Below are positions 35,601 to 44,256 of a stretch of 64,000 bases of DNA, piece after piece. The stretch is from assembly GCF_001718695.1 (NCBI RefSeq), contig NZ_CP013421.1:310001-374000 (forward strand), read 5' to 3'. A program made the translations under genes and the position numbers. Each line of letters begins with the position of its first letter. Position 1 is the first letter of the stretch. Source of the DNA: Burkholderia ubonensis. Lineage in GTDB: Bacteria > Pseudomonadota > Gammaproteobacteria > Burkholderiales > Burkholderiaceae. The notes beneath the pieces are model-generated. The model was not told the DNA's origin. It was given only the letters and a program-made list of their open reading frames with translations, and did not search any database.

Positions 35601-36470
35601 ATGTATTTCCTGTGCGGACTTCAAGCGAATCTAGAAAACATCGCAATACTTGCAAATTTGCAAAATGCAGAGTCCTCAACCAATCTGAATACGAAAGACG
35701 CTTATATAGGTTTCTGCGAGTCCGTTTCTGGCCCGTTGGGCGTGCCGCACTACCCCGAAGAGCAATACACCGTCGACGGGAAGCGCTGCGAATACATGAC
35801 GGAGATGTTCCTCGTCGACGATGGACTCACCGACATTAGCACCACTGTTGAGCCTACCCCTCTCGACGCTCGCATTGAAGCTCTCGCTGCGGTGATGCCG
35901 GCCAGGCGCCTGTTAAGAGAGTTGAGTCCAGCGCTCTCAGAATTGTTTGATCTAGCAATCCATACGATTTACTACAACCGGTCCATCCACTCCGGAGGGG
36001 GCTCAATCTCCTCTCTCCCAGGAGTAATTTGGCTCGCAAACCGCAAGCCTTGGTCCGTCATTGATTTAACTGAAGTCCTTGTACACGAATTTACTCACAA
36101 TCTAATCTTTCTTGACGAACGCACACATGGCCACTACGCCCAGCACACCGCTCTCGCAAACGCCGACAATTTTGCGTTGTCCGCCATTCTAAAGCGCGTG
36201 CGACCGTTAGATAAGGCTTTTCACAGCCTGTTGGTAGCGCACGAGTTACTTGTATTCCGAACGAGAATTCAGGAAAACGCAACGCCCATGGCTCATCCGC
36301 CGACCCCTGTATTATTTCAGCAGACGATGGCGACGGCAGTAAGCGTGCAACAGCTCATCAAGAGAAAGCCCGAACTCGTTCAGCCTCGTCTTAAAAGTCT
36401 ATTAGATAAGGTTTTTGAGTCTCTGTACCAAATGAAAGCAAACACGTCGCTAGGGCTTGCGGCGGCATAG
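35601..36470 (+). CDS. HExxH-motif protein, putative peptide beta-hydroxylase
   Basis: The 289-residue protein starts at the ATG at 35601 with GGAG 7 nt upstream (a TTG at 35595 is less likely). The diagnostic segment is LTEVLVHEFTHNLIFLDE (HExxH at about 162-166), followed about 45 residues later by RVRPLDKAFHSLLVAHELL. That HExxH...RP..xxFH order matches the mod_HExxH family of putative RiPP-modifying, 2-oxoglutarate-dependent peptide beta-hydroxylases, in which the later His is the third metal ligand. Ordinary metallopeptidases with HExxH lack the RP..H segment. It lies 56 nt after the small ORF and before an exporter. It should hydroxylate side-chain beta carbons of the precursor; a proteolytic role is the alternative. 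Confidence 0.65.
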   Translation: MYFLCGLQANLENIAILANLQNAESSTNLNTKDAYIGFCESVSGPLGVPHYPEEQYTVDGKRCEYMTEMFLVDDGLTDISTTVEPTPLDARIEALAAVMPARRLLRELSPALSELFDLAIHTIYYNRSIHSGGGSISSLPGVIWLANRKPWSVIDLTEVLVHEFTHNLIFLDERTHGHYAQHTALANADNFALSAILKRVRPLDKAFHSLLVAHELLVFRTRIQENATPMAHPPTPVLFQQTMATAVSVQQLIKRKPELVQPRLKSLLDKVFESLYQMKANTSLGLAAA

Positions 36471-36601
36471 CGCTACGCTCATTGCGCGGCAGTACGCCGC
36501 GCCGACCATGTCGCAGAGTCGTACTTCGCTGTCTCGGCGTGACCATCGCAGAAACACCCAAGTGCACTATCCCGCGACAACACCATCTGAGTGCTTTTGA
36601 A

Positions 36602-37969
36602 ATGACAAAGAGCAATAGATTAACGCAAAAAACGATCGTTTTCGGTCACTGGTCTGCAGCGGCAACCGCCGCACTGATTGCGCTTCATCAGACGTGCATA
36701 GCAGTGTCCACGTTCTTTCTAACTCGGCTCATCGAACATTTTCAGGCTCAACAGCCCGTCAACGCCTTGCTTATCTCGTACGTATGCATCATGGTCTTTC
36801 CTTACATACCCGGATGCATTGCGTTTATCGCGTCGCAGGCGTGGCTTAATCACGCACACAAGACTTACGTTTCCGAAGTAGCGGACAAGGTTTTCGGTCT
36901 TACAATGCGATTCAAGGATAACGCTCTCCGAGAATCTATTGAGTCTCTGGTTGCCCGCAACTCGTTTACCGTTTTGAAAGACTATATCGATTTCCTACAT
37001 GACTCGCTCAGTCTATTCCTCAACAGCGCGCTTAGCCTGCTCGTAATAGGCATATTGTTGCCTCACGAAATTTTTCTCGGATACGCAGCCAGTGCGCTGC
37101 TTTGTACTATAGCGATACTACTCGTTAGTGGAAGGATCGCGAGACAAGCCTCCACCTCAGAAAATAGTCTAATTGCCTACGGAGACGTTTTGTCGCGTGT
37201 ATGGGACAACGCAGCGCTCGGCAACACGGCAAATTTCGAAAATTGGGAAAACCGCACTAAAGAAAGTGGTGAGATTTACTATAAAAGCACAATGGGCCTG
37301 CAACTCATACGACAAGGGAGCAATATCCTTATCGCTCTTCTGGCATTGGTGCCGACGTCGATTTTGGTAGTACAGCTATTTCGAGATCCCACCATTCACG
37401 CAGCGGTCCTGGCCGCAACGATCGTCAGTCTTACGAGAATTTTTCAAATTCTGAACTCCTTGAGTACAGTCGTCTATCGCATCCTTGAATGGTCTTCGAT
37501 CAACGCTCGTCTGCGTGTCCTCTTGTCGGCCGACCAGCAGATCGAAGCAGATCAGCAGGCTTCATTGAATCACCCGCTTGAAATAATTACGGTAAATGGA
37601 AGTGCAATTTTGTCCTTCGATGACGTGGCAAAAACTCTTAGGCGAGCCACTGCGGGACGATTCACAATACGCGGCGCCAACGGGTCTGGGAAATCGACCT
37701 TGATGTACTTTTTAAAGGCAGAACTTGGCAACGTCGCGGCATTGATCCCGGCGCATCATGCGAGGTTAGACTGGAAAACAGTCTCGAACTCTCAGTCAAC
37801 GGGACAAAGGACGATCGCACAGATACGGGAGGCCTCGACGCAACACAATATCAACATCTTGCTGCTCGACGAATGGGACGCAAATCTGGATACCCTGAAT
37901 ACCCAAGGCATCGATGAATTCCTTGCAGCCGTATCCTCCAGCAAGATTGTGGTGGAAGTCAGACACTAG
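36602..37969 (+). CDS. ABC exporter with compact, atypical ATPase domain
   Basis: This 455-residue half-transporter starts at the ATG at 36602 (MTKSNRLTQKTIVFGHWSAA); a TTG frame to 36482 adds Arg-rich sequence and is rejected. Residues ~10-320 form a six-helix exporter domain. The ATPase domain is short, about 130 residues: Walker A RGANGSGKSTLMYF, a degenerate signature NSQSTGQRT, Walker B INILLLDEWDANLD and a final His (VEVRH). Only about 60 residues separate Walker A from the signature, so the helical subdomain is cut down. The Walker B Glu is kept. It would export the modified peptide. No peptidase domain is fused, so leader removal needs another enzyme. Confidence 0.75.
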   Translation: MTKSNRLTQKTIVFGHWSAAATAALIALHQTCIAVSTFFLTRLIEHFQAQQPVNALLISYVCIMVFPYIPGCIAFIASQAWLNHAHKTYVSEVADKVFGLTMRFKDNALRESIESLVARNSFTVLKDYIDFLHDSLSLFLNSALSLLVIGILLPHEIFLGYAASALLCTIAILLVSGRIARQASTSENSLIAYGDVLSRVWDNAALGNTANFENWENRTKESGEIYYKSTMGLQLIRQGSNILIALLALVPTSILVVQLFRDPTIHAAVLAATIVSLTRIFQILNSLSTVVYRILEWSSINARLRVLLSADQQIEADQQASLNHPLEIITVNGSAILSFDDVAKTLRRATAGRFTIRGANGSGKSTLMYFLKAELGNVAALIPAHHARLDWKTVSNSQSTGQRTIAQIREASTQHNINILLLDEWDANLDTLNTQGIDEFLAAVSSSKIVVEVRH

Positions 37970-38148
37970 CCAACCATCGGACAGCTCCGGGGAAGGAATC
38001 GGACTCTATCGGGTGGCCCAGACACACCCACGACAAGTGCTGCCCGAATCGTGCCGCCCCCGCTCGGATTGTTGACGATTCTCACGTCCGGGTCGAACGA
38101 CCGGTTGTGGCTGCAGCCGGCAAGCGACCGCTCGCCGGCCGAGGTACA
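37970..38148. other. Intergenic region after the peptide cluster
   Basis: No gene is seen. It separates the plus-strand peptide cluster from a convergent tyrosine recombinase. Confidence 0.4.
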
Positions 38149-38775
38149 TCAAACCTCGGTTTGCTCCGCCATCTCAAGGGCATCGTCGACCTCGATGCCG
38201 AGATAGCGAACCGTGCTTTCTAGCTTCGTATGCCCGAGCAGCAGCTGTACCGCCCGAAGATTGTTCGTTCGCCGGTAGATCAGCGACGCTTTGGTCCGGC
38301 GCATAGTGTGGGTACCGTATGCGGTATCATCGAGTCCAATCGACGCGACCCAGCAATGCACCATTCGGGCGTATTGCCGGGTCGACAGATGCGGTGACGA
38401 ATGCAACCGGCTCGGAAACAGAAAATCCGCGGCCTTCAGCACTCGCGCTTCGATCCAAGCTTCGAGGCTATCACGGGTCTGTTCCGTGATCTCGAATTGG
38501 ACCGGCCGCTGGGTCTTCTGCTGCATGACGGTGGCCCTCGCAGCCACGTGGCTTCCGTGACGGACGTCCTGCACTCGCAATCGCGTGAAATCGCACGCTC
38601 GAAGCTTGCTGTCGATTGCGAGATTGAACATCGCGAGCTCACGGACGTTCGACGCCATCTGAAGCCTCGTCCGGATCGCCCAAATTTCTCGGAGCTTTAG
38701 CGGCGGTTTCTGCCCGGTGAGTTTGCCCTTGTTCCATGGCACACGACGGCTAACGGCGACACTCTCGGATCTCAT
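38149..38775 (-). CDS. Tyrosine recombinase / integrase
   Basis: The 208-residue catalytic-domain-type recombinase starts with a perfect AAGGAG at 6-nt spacing. Catalytic residues are visible: Arg59 in DSKLRACDFTRLRV, His156 and Arg159 in THTMRRTKASLIY, His182 in LLGHTKLE and the nucleophile Tyr191 in STVRYLGIEVDDALE. It lacks the long N-terminal arm-binding domain of phage integrases, so it belongs with the short integrase-like proteins common in Burkholderia. It lies at the edge of the low-GC island and may have mobilised the peptide cluster. Confidence 0.9.
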   Translation of the reverse strand: MRSESVAVSRRVPWNKGKLTGQKPPLKLREIWAIRTRLQMASNVRELAMFNLAIDSKLRACDFTRLRVQDVRHGSHVAARATVMQQKTQRPVQFEITEQTRDSLEAWIEARVLKAADFLFPSRLHSSPHLSTRQYARMVHCWVASIGLDDTAYGTHTMRRTKASLIYRRTNNLRAVQLLLGHTKLESTVRYLGIEVDDALEMAEQTEV

Positions 38776-38872
38776 GACAATCTCCTTTCAGGCAAAGGGA
38801 GATTGAGTGTGCGCCTACGGACGGTCACTACCCGACCCCGAGCGGTCATCCGACTGGGCCCATTGCGGACAC

Positions 38873-39268
38873 TCAAGGACGTTGCTTCGATTGACCAAAC
38901 CAGCGATTCCAGAGATTCGAATCTTCCTTGCCTATCTCAAAGATACGCTCACGAATTTTCGTACCAATTCCATCGTGAAGATCCAAGTGTAATTTCACAG
39001 ATTTAAATACATCTTTCAGATCCACGTCATTCGCGTGACAGAGTTCGGTGAACCCTTCGATCGCTTGATGGTACTTAACTTCGGAGACGGCAATAAATCT
39101 AACCTCTGTGGCTGCCTGTTTTCTGGCGGCGTACCAATCCATCACGATTTCCTTCCATTCGCGCATTTCCTGAATCAGATCGTCTGGATTAGTCAGCTCC
39201 ATGGAAAGCACGATCATGAACAAGTCTTCCTGCAGCTCGCTTTTCTTCACAGCTTCTTTGTATTGCAT
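38873..39268 (-). CDS. Hypothetical cytoplasmic protein of the low-GC island
   Basis: A 131-residue acidic, helical protein (MQYKEAVKKSELQEDLFMIV, LIQEMREWKEIVMDWYAARK, VFKSVKLHLDLHDGIGTKIR). Low GC and good codon pattern argue for a real gene. No signal peptide, membrane segment or recognised motif. No clear ribosome binding site precedes the ATG at 39268. Function unknown; a phage- or island-derived protein. Confidence 0.6.
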   Translation of the reverse strand: MQYKEAVKKSELQEDLFMIVLSMELTNPDDLIQEMREWKEIVMDWYAARKQAATEVRFIAVSEVKYHQAIEGFTELCHANDVDLKDVFKSVKLHLDLHDGIGTKIRERIFEIGKEDSNLWNRWFGQSKQRP

Positions 39269-39273
39269 AGGAG

Positions 39274-40258
39274 ATGCCTGTCGCCCCTCAAGGTAGTATT
39301 GGCCTGGTGAGACGGTTCCTGAGTGCGTTGGTTACCGACCAGGGCAGCTTGCCGCTCAGCTTGATTGAAGATTGGCTACGCAATCGTGGATTGCCTGCGC
39401 GACCTGGGGATTGGACAAATTCGACCGACACGCGCGAGCGAGAGCAACAATTGCTCGACGCCTTCAACAACCCCGACTATGCGCCCGTTTTCCACGGGAT
39501 CGCCAGAGCTAGCTAGTGCTTCCGGCAAGTTGGATTCAATACTTGCGATTCCGTCCTCAACCCAGAGGTCGATTCCGAACGGCAGCAAAAACGCTCGATT
39601 CTTATCCATTCTTCCGATCTCGTCCTGGTCGAAAGCCGCATTGTCAACGATCCAGGAGGCGAAGTCGAACGTCTGCTTCTGGCCGAGGCTGTGTTAAAAC
39701 GCGAAAGAACCCGGTTTTCGAGTGTCGCTTTACCCTTCCCGAGTTGCTGCCAAGCCAATACAGCGCGATCTGAAGGGTCGATCTGTGAGGAAACCATGTT
39801 CAACGTGCGTTTTCACACAGCCTCGGCCGACAGCAGCCGGCCGCACTCGACCCCGAACGTCCCGCAGCACTGCTTTCCCAGCATCGGTGACTGAGCTTGA
39901 GGCAGATAGAGCCCTGCTTGAACCCAGCGCTTCGACCGGCAGAGCGGTGTGTCGATTATCGGCACAGAAATCGGGACGTTACGGCCGGGACGCCCGGTCC
40001 ACAACGCGCATTGACAAATTTAATCCGAACATATGCGAATTGACGCCATTGTTTCGGCGGCACTGTCGATAAAGACGCCAACCCAAGAGCCGGATGCCTA
40101 GATCGGCGGGACTCTGGCGTGACGGACTTAATTTGCTCTACGGCAACACGCTGTTCCCGCAGTCGCGCACGGCCGGCAGTTACACGGTGGCTGGTCGACG
40201 CTCACGAGCGCAGTGATCAGCGGCCGATGCGCGTGGGACTGGAGCGGTAAGCGCCGAT
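39274..40258. other. Decayed or unassigned stretch at the right edge of the island
   Basis: Several short frames overlap without one standing out. Plus-strand 39274-39516 (80 codons, LVTDQGSLPLSLIEDWLRNR) and the frame reading NPEVDSERQQKRSILIHSSD then GGEVERLLLAEAVLKRERTR (about 39556-39720) look protein-like but are broken. I read this as remnants of mobile DNA before normal chromosome resumes at the chemoreceptor gene. Confidence 0.4.
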
Positions 40259-41665
40259 TCAGACGCTGTAGCCGATCCGCAGGACACCCCATGGCCTTCC
40301 GCCGACGACGATGGGCGCAGACACGTCCTTCATCAGCGCGAACTGGCCGTTGCCCATGTCGCGGCGATAGGTCTGCAACAGGAACGGCTTGGTATGCGAC
40401 ACGGACATGCGCGCCGTCCGGTCTGTATAGATCCGGCGGTTCCGGCAGTTCGCCGCGTTCCATGCGGCATCCGCGCGCTGCGGCAGCGAGAACTTGCGGT
40501 TGTGGGTCGGCAGGTAGCACTGCCGGTCGAAGCTGGCGCAATAGACGATGCGTTCGTCGAGGTCGAGCACCGGCTCCTGGACGGCCGGCAGCACGCGATC
40601 GGTAAACGCCGTGAAGCGCGTCATGAACTGCTGCGGGTCGGTGCCGGGAATCGGTTCGTAGTGCGCGTCGAACAGCGCGTCGAGTGCGATATCGCCGCGG
40701 CCGACCGCCTCCTCGAAGAGTTTGCCGATCGCGGCGGCCGTGCTCCGCGCGGTGTCGATCAGGCGCGTGTCGGGCGATTCGATGCCGGTCGCGGCAGTGA
40801 GCTCGATCAGCGTCTCGGAAACGGTGAGCAGATTGCCGAGCCGGTCCTTCGCCTGCGAGAAGTTGTCGCTCGAGTTCTTGACGCCGGACGCCATCTCGCC
40901 CACCTGTTCGTCGAGACGGTGGCACTGCGTCTCGATCTCGTCCGTCAGCGACGCGATCTGTTCGGCCTCGCCGGCGAGCTCGGTGATCGCGTTGCCGGTC
41001 GCGTGCACGACTTCGCCGATCGTGCGCGTGCCCTCGCGCACGCGGTGCGCGCGCGCGGCGTTGCCGGTTCCTTCCGCGATCAGGTGTTCGGTCTGCTCGG
41101 CGAGCCGCGCAAGGGTCGTCTCGATCTGGGCGGTCGCCTGCCCGGTCTTCGCGGACAGATTCTTGACCTCCGCCGCGACGACCGCGAAGCTGCGACCCGA
41201 TTCGCCCGCGCGGGCGGCCTCGATCGCGGCGTTCAACGCGAGCAGGTGGGTCTGGCGTGCGATGACCGAAATCTCCTCGGACACCGCCCGCACATGGTCG
41301 AGCGCGTCGCGTAGGGCGCCCATCTGATCGCTGATCGTGGTGACGCCCTCGACGAGCCCATGAATGTCCGCGAGCGAGGCTTCGATCGTCTGCTGTGACT
41401 GCCGAACCGCGTTCGACGCATTGGCGCTGACGTCGCGCACCTGCTGTGCGGCCTCGGCGATCCGGTGGTTGCCGCGAAGCGTGAAGGCGGCCGACTCGCG
41501 CAACGTGTGGCAGAGCTCCGCCTGCCGAGCGACACGGGTCGCGACTTCCTCGACGTGACCCGATACGTCGCAGATCTCGATGCCGAGCCTGCCGGCCTGC
41601 TCGGCGATGTCGCCGACGAGTGCGCGCGACGCGCGGCCCCCGCGGCCGATTCCGAAGAAGTTCAC
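40259..41665 (-). CDS. Soluble methyl-accepting chemotaxis-type receptor with C-terminal sensor domain
   Basis: The protein is 468 residues from a GTG at 41665 with AAGGAG just upstream; an ATG at 41689 lies upstream of the ribosome site and is rejected. There is no membrane segment. The receptor signalling hairpin is at about 140-200 (EISVIARQTHLLALNAAIEA, ARAGESGRSFAVVAAEVKNL), inside a long coiled coil. A C-terminal domain (about 300-468) with YCASFDRQCYLPTHNRKFSL, NCRNRRIYTDRTA and GGRPWGVLRIGY looks like a PAS/Cache-type ligand sensor placed after the signalling part, the reverse of the usual order. No che genes adjoin. A cytoplasmic taxis or signalling receptor is likely. Confidence 0.85.
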   Translation of the reverse strand: MNFFGIGRGGRASRALVGDIAEQAGRLGIEICDVSGHVEEVATRVARQAELCHTLRESAAFTLRGNHRIAEAAQQVRDVSANASNAVRQSQQTIEASLADIHGLVEGVTTISDQMGALRDALDHVRAVSEEISVIARQTHLLALNAAIEAARAGESGRSFAVVAAEVKNLSAKTGQATAQIETTLARLAEQTEHLIAEGTGNAARAHRVREGTRTIGEVVHATGNAITELAGEAEQIASLTDEIETQCHRLDEQVGEMASGVKNSSDNFSQAKDRLGNLLTVSETLIELTAATGIESPDTRLIDTARSTAAAIGKLFEEAVGRGDIALDALFDAHYEPIPGTDPQQFMTRFTAFTDRVLPAVQEPVLDLDERIVYCASFDRQCYLPTHNRKFSLPQRADAAWNAANCRNRRIYTDRTARMSVSHTKPFLLQTYRRDMGNGQFALMKDVSAPIVVGGRPWGVLRIGYSV

Positions 41666-42287
41666 TTTGGTGGGTCTCCTTGATCTCACGCGCGCTAGGT
41701 TCCCGGCGGATGTTGCGCATGCGTTCCTGACTTAACGGCGCCACGGCCGCCGACTTGAGGTCGGGTAAACATCGAGATGGGCATACCGGATGATGGCCCG
41801 GCGCGGCGACAAACCGCCGCCGGTCTCCGTACGGTACGAAGAGTTCTAGCCGCGATGCGTGGACCGGCCGCGCCAGAAATACTTGGGAGCTGAAACGGTG
41901 ACGGCAGCGCTTTTCGCGCGCCGCGGCGCGAGCGCTCAATGCCCCCTCGGACACCCGCGCTAGATCAATGCACTCACACTTTTACTCCAGAGCACTGCTG
42001 CGCCGGCAGCTTGCGTCGACTGCGCCGGACATGGCGCCGTCGCGCGTTCTCGACTGTCCGAATCCGGATTTCGCGTATGGCGAGACCACGCAGCCGCGAT
42101 CGTCATCCCCCATGCGCCCCAGGCAGATCAATCGCCCATGTCGATTGACACGTGCGCGAATCCAACGCGAAAACCGAAAGACTGAATTTCCGTCTCGCGC
42201 GCTATTGGCGACGCTATATTGTCGACGACCAGCCCCTTAACAAAGGACTGCAAAAGATATCCGTCTACCCGATCGAGACACCCATCC
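41666..42287. other. Divergent intergenic region between receptor and porin genes
   Basis: 620 bp without a supported gene. It must hold the promoters of both flanking genes. I see no strong terminator or operator. Confidence 0.4.
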
Positions 42288-43403
42288 ATGAATCAAACGA
42301 CACGGTTACTGCGCATGACGTGCGCGCTCGCCTGCTGCGGCCTGTTCTCCCATGCACACGCGCAAAGCAGCGTCACGCTGTACGGCATCATCGACACCGG
42401 GATCGACTTCGCGTCGAACGTCGGCGATCAGCACCTTTGGCAGATGGCGAGCGGCGTCAGCGCCGGCAGCCGCTGGGGGCTGCGCGGTCGCGAAGACCTG
42501 GGTGGCGGGCTCGCCGCGATCTTCGATCTCGAAAGCGGCTTCAATTCCGCGAACGGCGGCCTCGGCAGCGGCCTCGCGTTCTCCCGCAACGCCTACGTCG
42601 GGCTGTCGAGCGAGCGCCTGGGCACGGTGACGCTCGGTCGCCAGTGGGATCCGGTCGTCGACCTGATCGAGCCGTATTCGCTGAACAGCTATTTCGGCGG
42701 CTGGTATTTCTCCCACCCGAACGACATGGACAACCTCGACAACGGCTTTGCGGTCAGCAACGCCGTGAAATACACGAGCCCGACGATCGCCGGCTTCACC
42801 GGCGAGGCACTCTACTCGTTCGGCGGCCTGGCCGGCCGCTTTTCGGACAACGCCGCCTACAGCGCGGCCGTCGCGTATACGAACGGGCCGTTCTCGGCAG
42901 GCGTCGGCTATCTGCGCGTCAACGATCCGGAGCAGGCCGTGCAGAGCTACCAGAACGGCAGCGGCTACACGAACGCGGTATACGGCAACGCCCTCGAGAA
43001 CGCGCGCAGCCAGAACATCTTCGCGGCCGGCGCGTCGTACCAGATCGGCAAGGTCAAGCTGATGGGCAACTTCACCGACGTCGATTTCCAGCAGGGCGAC
43101 GACGAGCAGGACGTGAAGTTCCAGAACTACGAAATCGCCGGCACGCTCGCCGCCACGAGCCAGCTCAATTTCGGCCTCGGCTATACGTACACGACCGGCC
43201 GCGACCACGCGACCGGCCAGGAGCCCCGATACCGGCAACTGAATGCGAGCGCCGAATACGAACTGTCCAAGCGCACGGCCATCTATGCACTCGCGGCGCT
43301 GCAGACGGCGTCCGGCGGTGCCGTCGCGCAGGTCGCGGGCTTCGATCCGTCGTCGAACGGCCGTCAGGCGGTCGGCCGGGTCGGGCTGCGTCACACGTTC
43401 TGA
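42288..43403 (+). CDS. General porin, OmpC-like (Gram-negative porin family)
   Basis: The 371-residue outer-membrane porin starts MNQTTRLLRMTCALACCGLF and has a signal peptide ending AHA before QSSVTLYGIIDTGIDFASNV. Family motifs are SRWGLRGREDLGGGLAAIFD (about 62-81), RNAYVGLSSERLGTVTLGRQ (about 100-119), the internal loop region (PYSLNSYFGGWYF), and a C-terminal barrel strand ending VGRVGLRHTF with terminal Phe. It should form a trimeric 16-strand channel for small hydrophilic solutes. Longer in-frame starts add basic sequence and are rejected. It has its own promoter region. Confidence 0.93.
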   Translation: MNQTTRLLRMTCALACCGLFSHAHAQSSVTLYGIIDTGIDFASNVGDQHLWQMASGVSAGSRWGLRGREDLGGGLAAIFDLESGFNSANGGLGSGLAFSRNAYVGLSSERLGTVTLGRQWDPVVDLIEPYSLNSYFGGWYFSHPNDMDNLDNGFAVSNAVKYTSPTIAGFTGEALYSFGGLAGRFSDNAAYSAAVAYTNGPFSAGVGYLRVNDPEQAVQSYQNGSGYTNAVYGNALENARSQNIFAAGASYQIGKVKLMGNFTDVDFQQGDDEQDVKFQNYEIAGTLAATSQLNFGLGYTYTTGRDHATGQEPRYRQLNASAEYELSKRTAIYALAALQTASGGAVAQVAGFDPSSNGRQAVGRVGLRHTF

Positions 43404-43551
43404 GCGACCTTGCGCCGCGGCGGGCTTCCGGTGTTCCGGAAGCCTGCACGCGCGTCGCGTCGAGCGATACACCGCCCGTCCGTCGCGCAGCCGCGCGACC
43501 GCACGCTGCCCGCCGGCCCCAGGGCCGGCGCAACCGACTGGCACCCCGTCC

Positions 43552-43926
43552 TCAGTTCGGCAGGCCGATCAACTGCTGCTCGTCCTCGAGCAGTTGCGTC
43601 AGCGATCCGTGCAGACGCGCGAGGCTCTGCGGCGGCAGCGCGAAACTCGCCCAGCCAAGGCCGGTGTGCCGCAGCAACAGCACCGCGCCGCCGTAAAGCG
43701 GATGGCGCTCCGCATACCAGCACGGGTCCATTTCCGTCACGAACTGGTGCTCGCGCGGCGGCATTTCGGGCACCGCGGGCTGCATCGACGCACGCAGCAG
43801 GCTCAGATACTGGATCACTGCGTCGACATCCTCGGGATCGAGCACCGCGGCGCCACGTTCGATCGACACCAGCACCACCGGCTTGCCGTGCTCCTCGATC
43901 ATCTTGATACTCAGCGGCTGCGTCAT
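43552..43926 (-). CDS. Hypothetical protein
   Basis: 124 residues, MTQPLSIKMIEEHGKPVVLV, preceded by GAGGAA at 8 nt. The sequence pattern (LDPEDVDAVIQYLSLLRASM, YGGAVLLLRHTGLGWASFAL) suggests a small cytoplasmic alpha/beta protein. No motif is recognised. It lies alone between the porin and the LysR regulator. Confidence 0.65.
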   Translation of the reverse strand: MTQPLSIKMIEEHGKPVVLVSIERGAAVLDPEDVDAVIQYLSLLRASMQPAVPEMPPREHQFVTEMDPCWYAERHPLYGGAVLLLRHTGLGWASFALPPQSLARLHGSLTQLLEDEQQLIGLPN

Positions 43927-44098
43927 TTCTTGCGTTCCTCATGGCTAGCTGTCTCGCGCTATTATCGGCAGCCGCACCCGACGCGCACCTGAAGATTTGG
44001 TGTCGCTTCATGAAGTTTTTTTTAGATGCCGGACGCCGCCGCGAAGCCGTTCATCGTGTGCCCGCGCAGCGCATGCCCTCTCCTCTCCCGCCGCTTCC

Positions 44099-44137
44099 TT
44101 AAACGAAATTTCATCCGATCCGCGTCGTTTTTTAAGC
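44099..44137 (+). promoter_or_regulatory. Candidate copy of the local TTTCAT motif upstream of LysR gene
   Basis: TTAAACGAAATTTCAT followed after 17 nt by TTAAGC. It is the weakest of the set described under 45893-45932; the left arm is poor. Confidence 0.35.
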
Positions 44138-44256
44138 GTCCGCGCCGGATCCGCCTCCCATAATCGGCTCGCTATCTCGCCGGCCAAGCGCAGCAGGATG
44201 CAGCGATCGATCCTCGTCGGCGCGGGCCTCCGGTCAATTCCATCCTTCCGCAGACC

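Noticed and set aside
35601..36470. HExxH protein as an ordinary zinc metallopeptidase
   Set aside because: The spacing to the RP..FH segment fits the peptide hydroxylase family better, and no signal peptide is present; kept only as an alternative.
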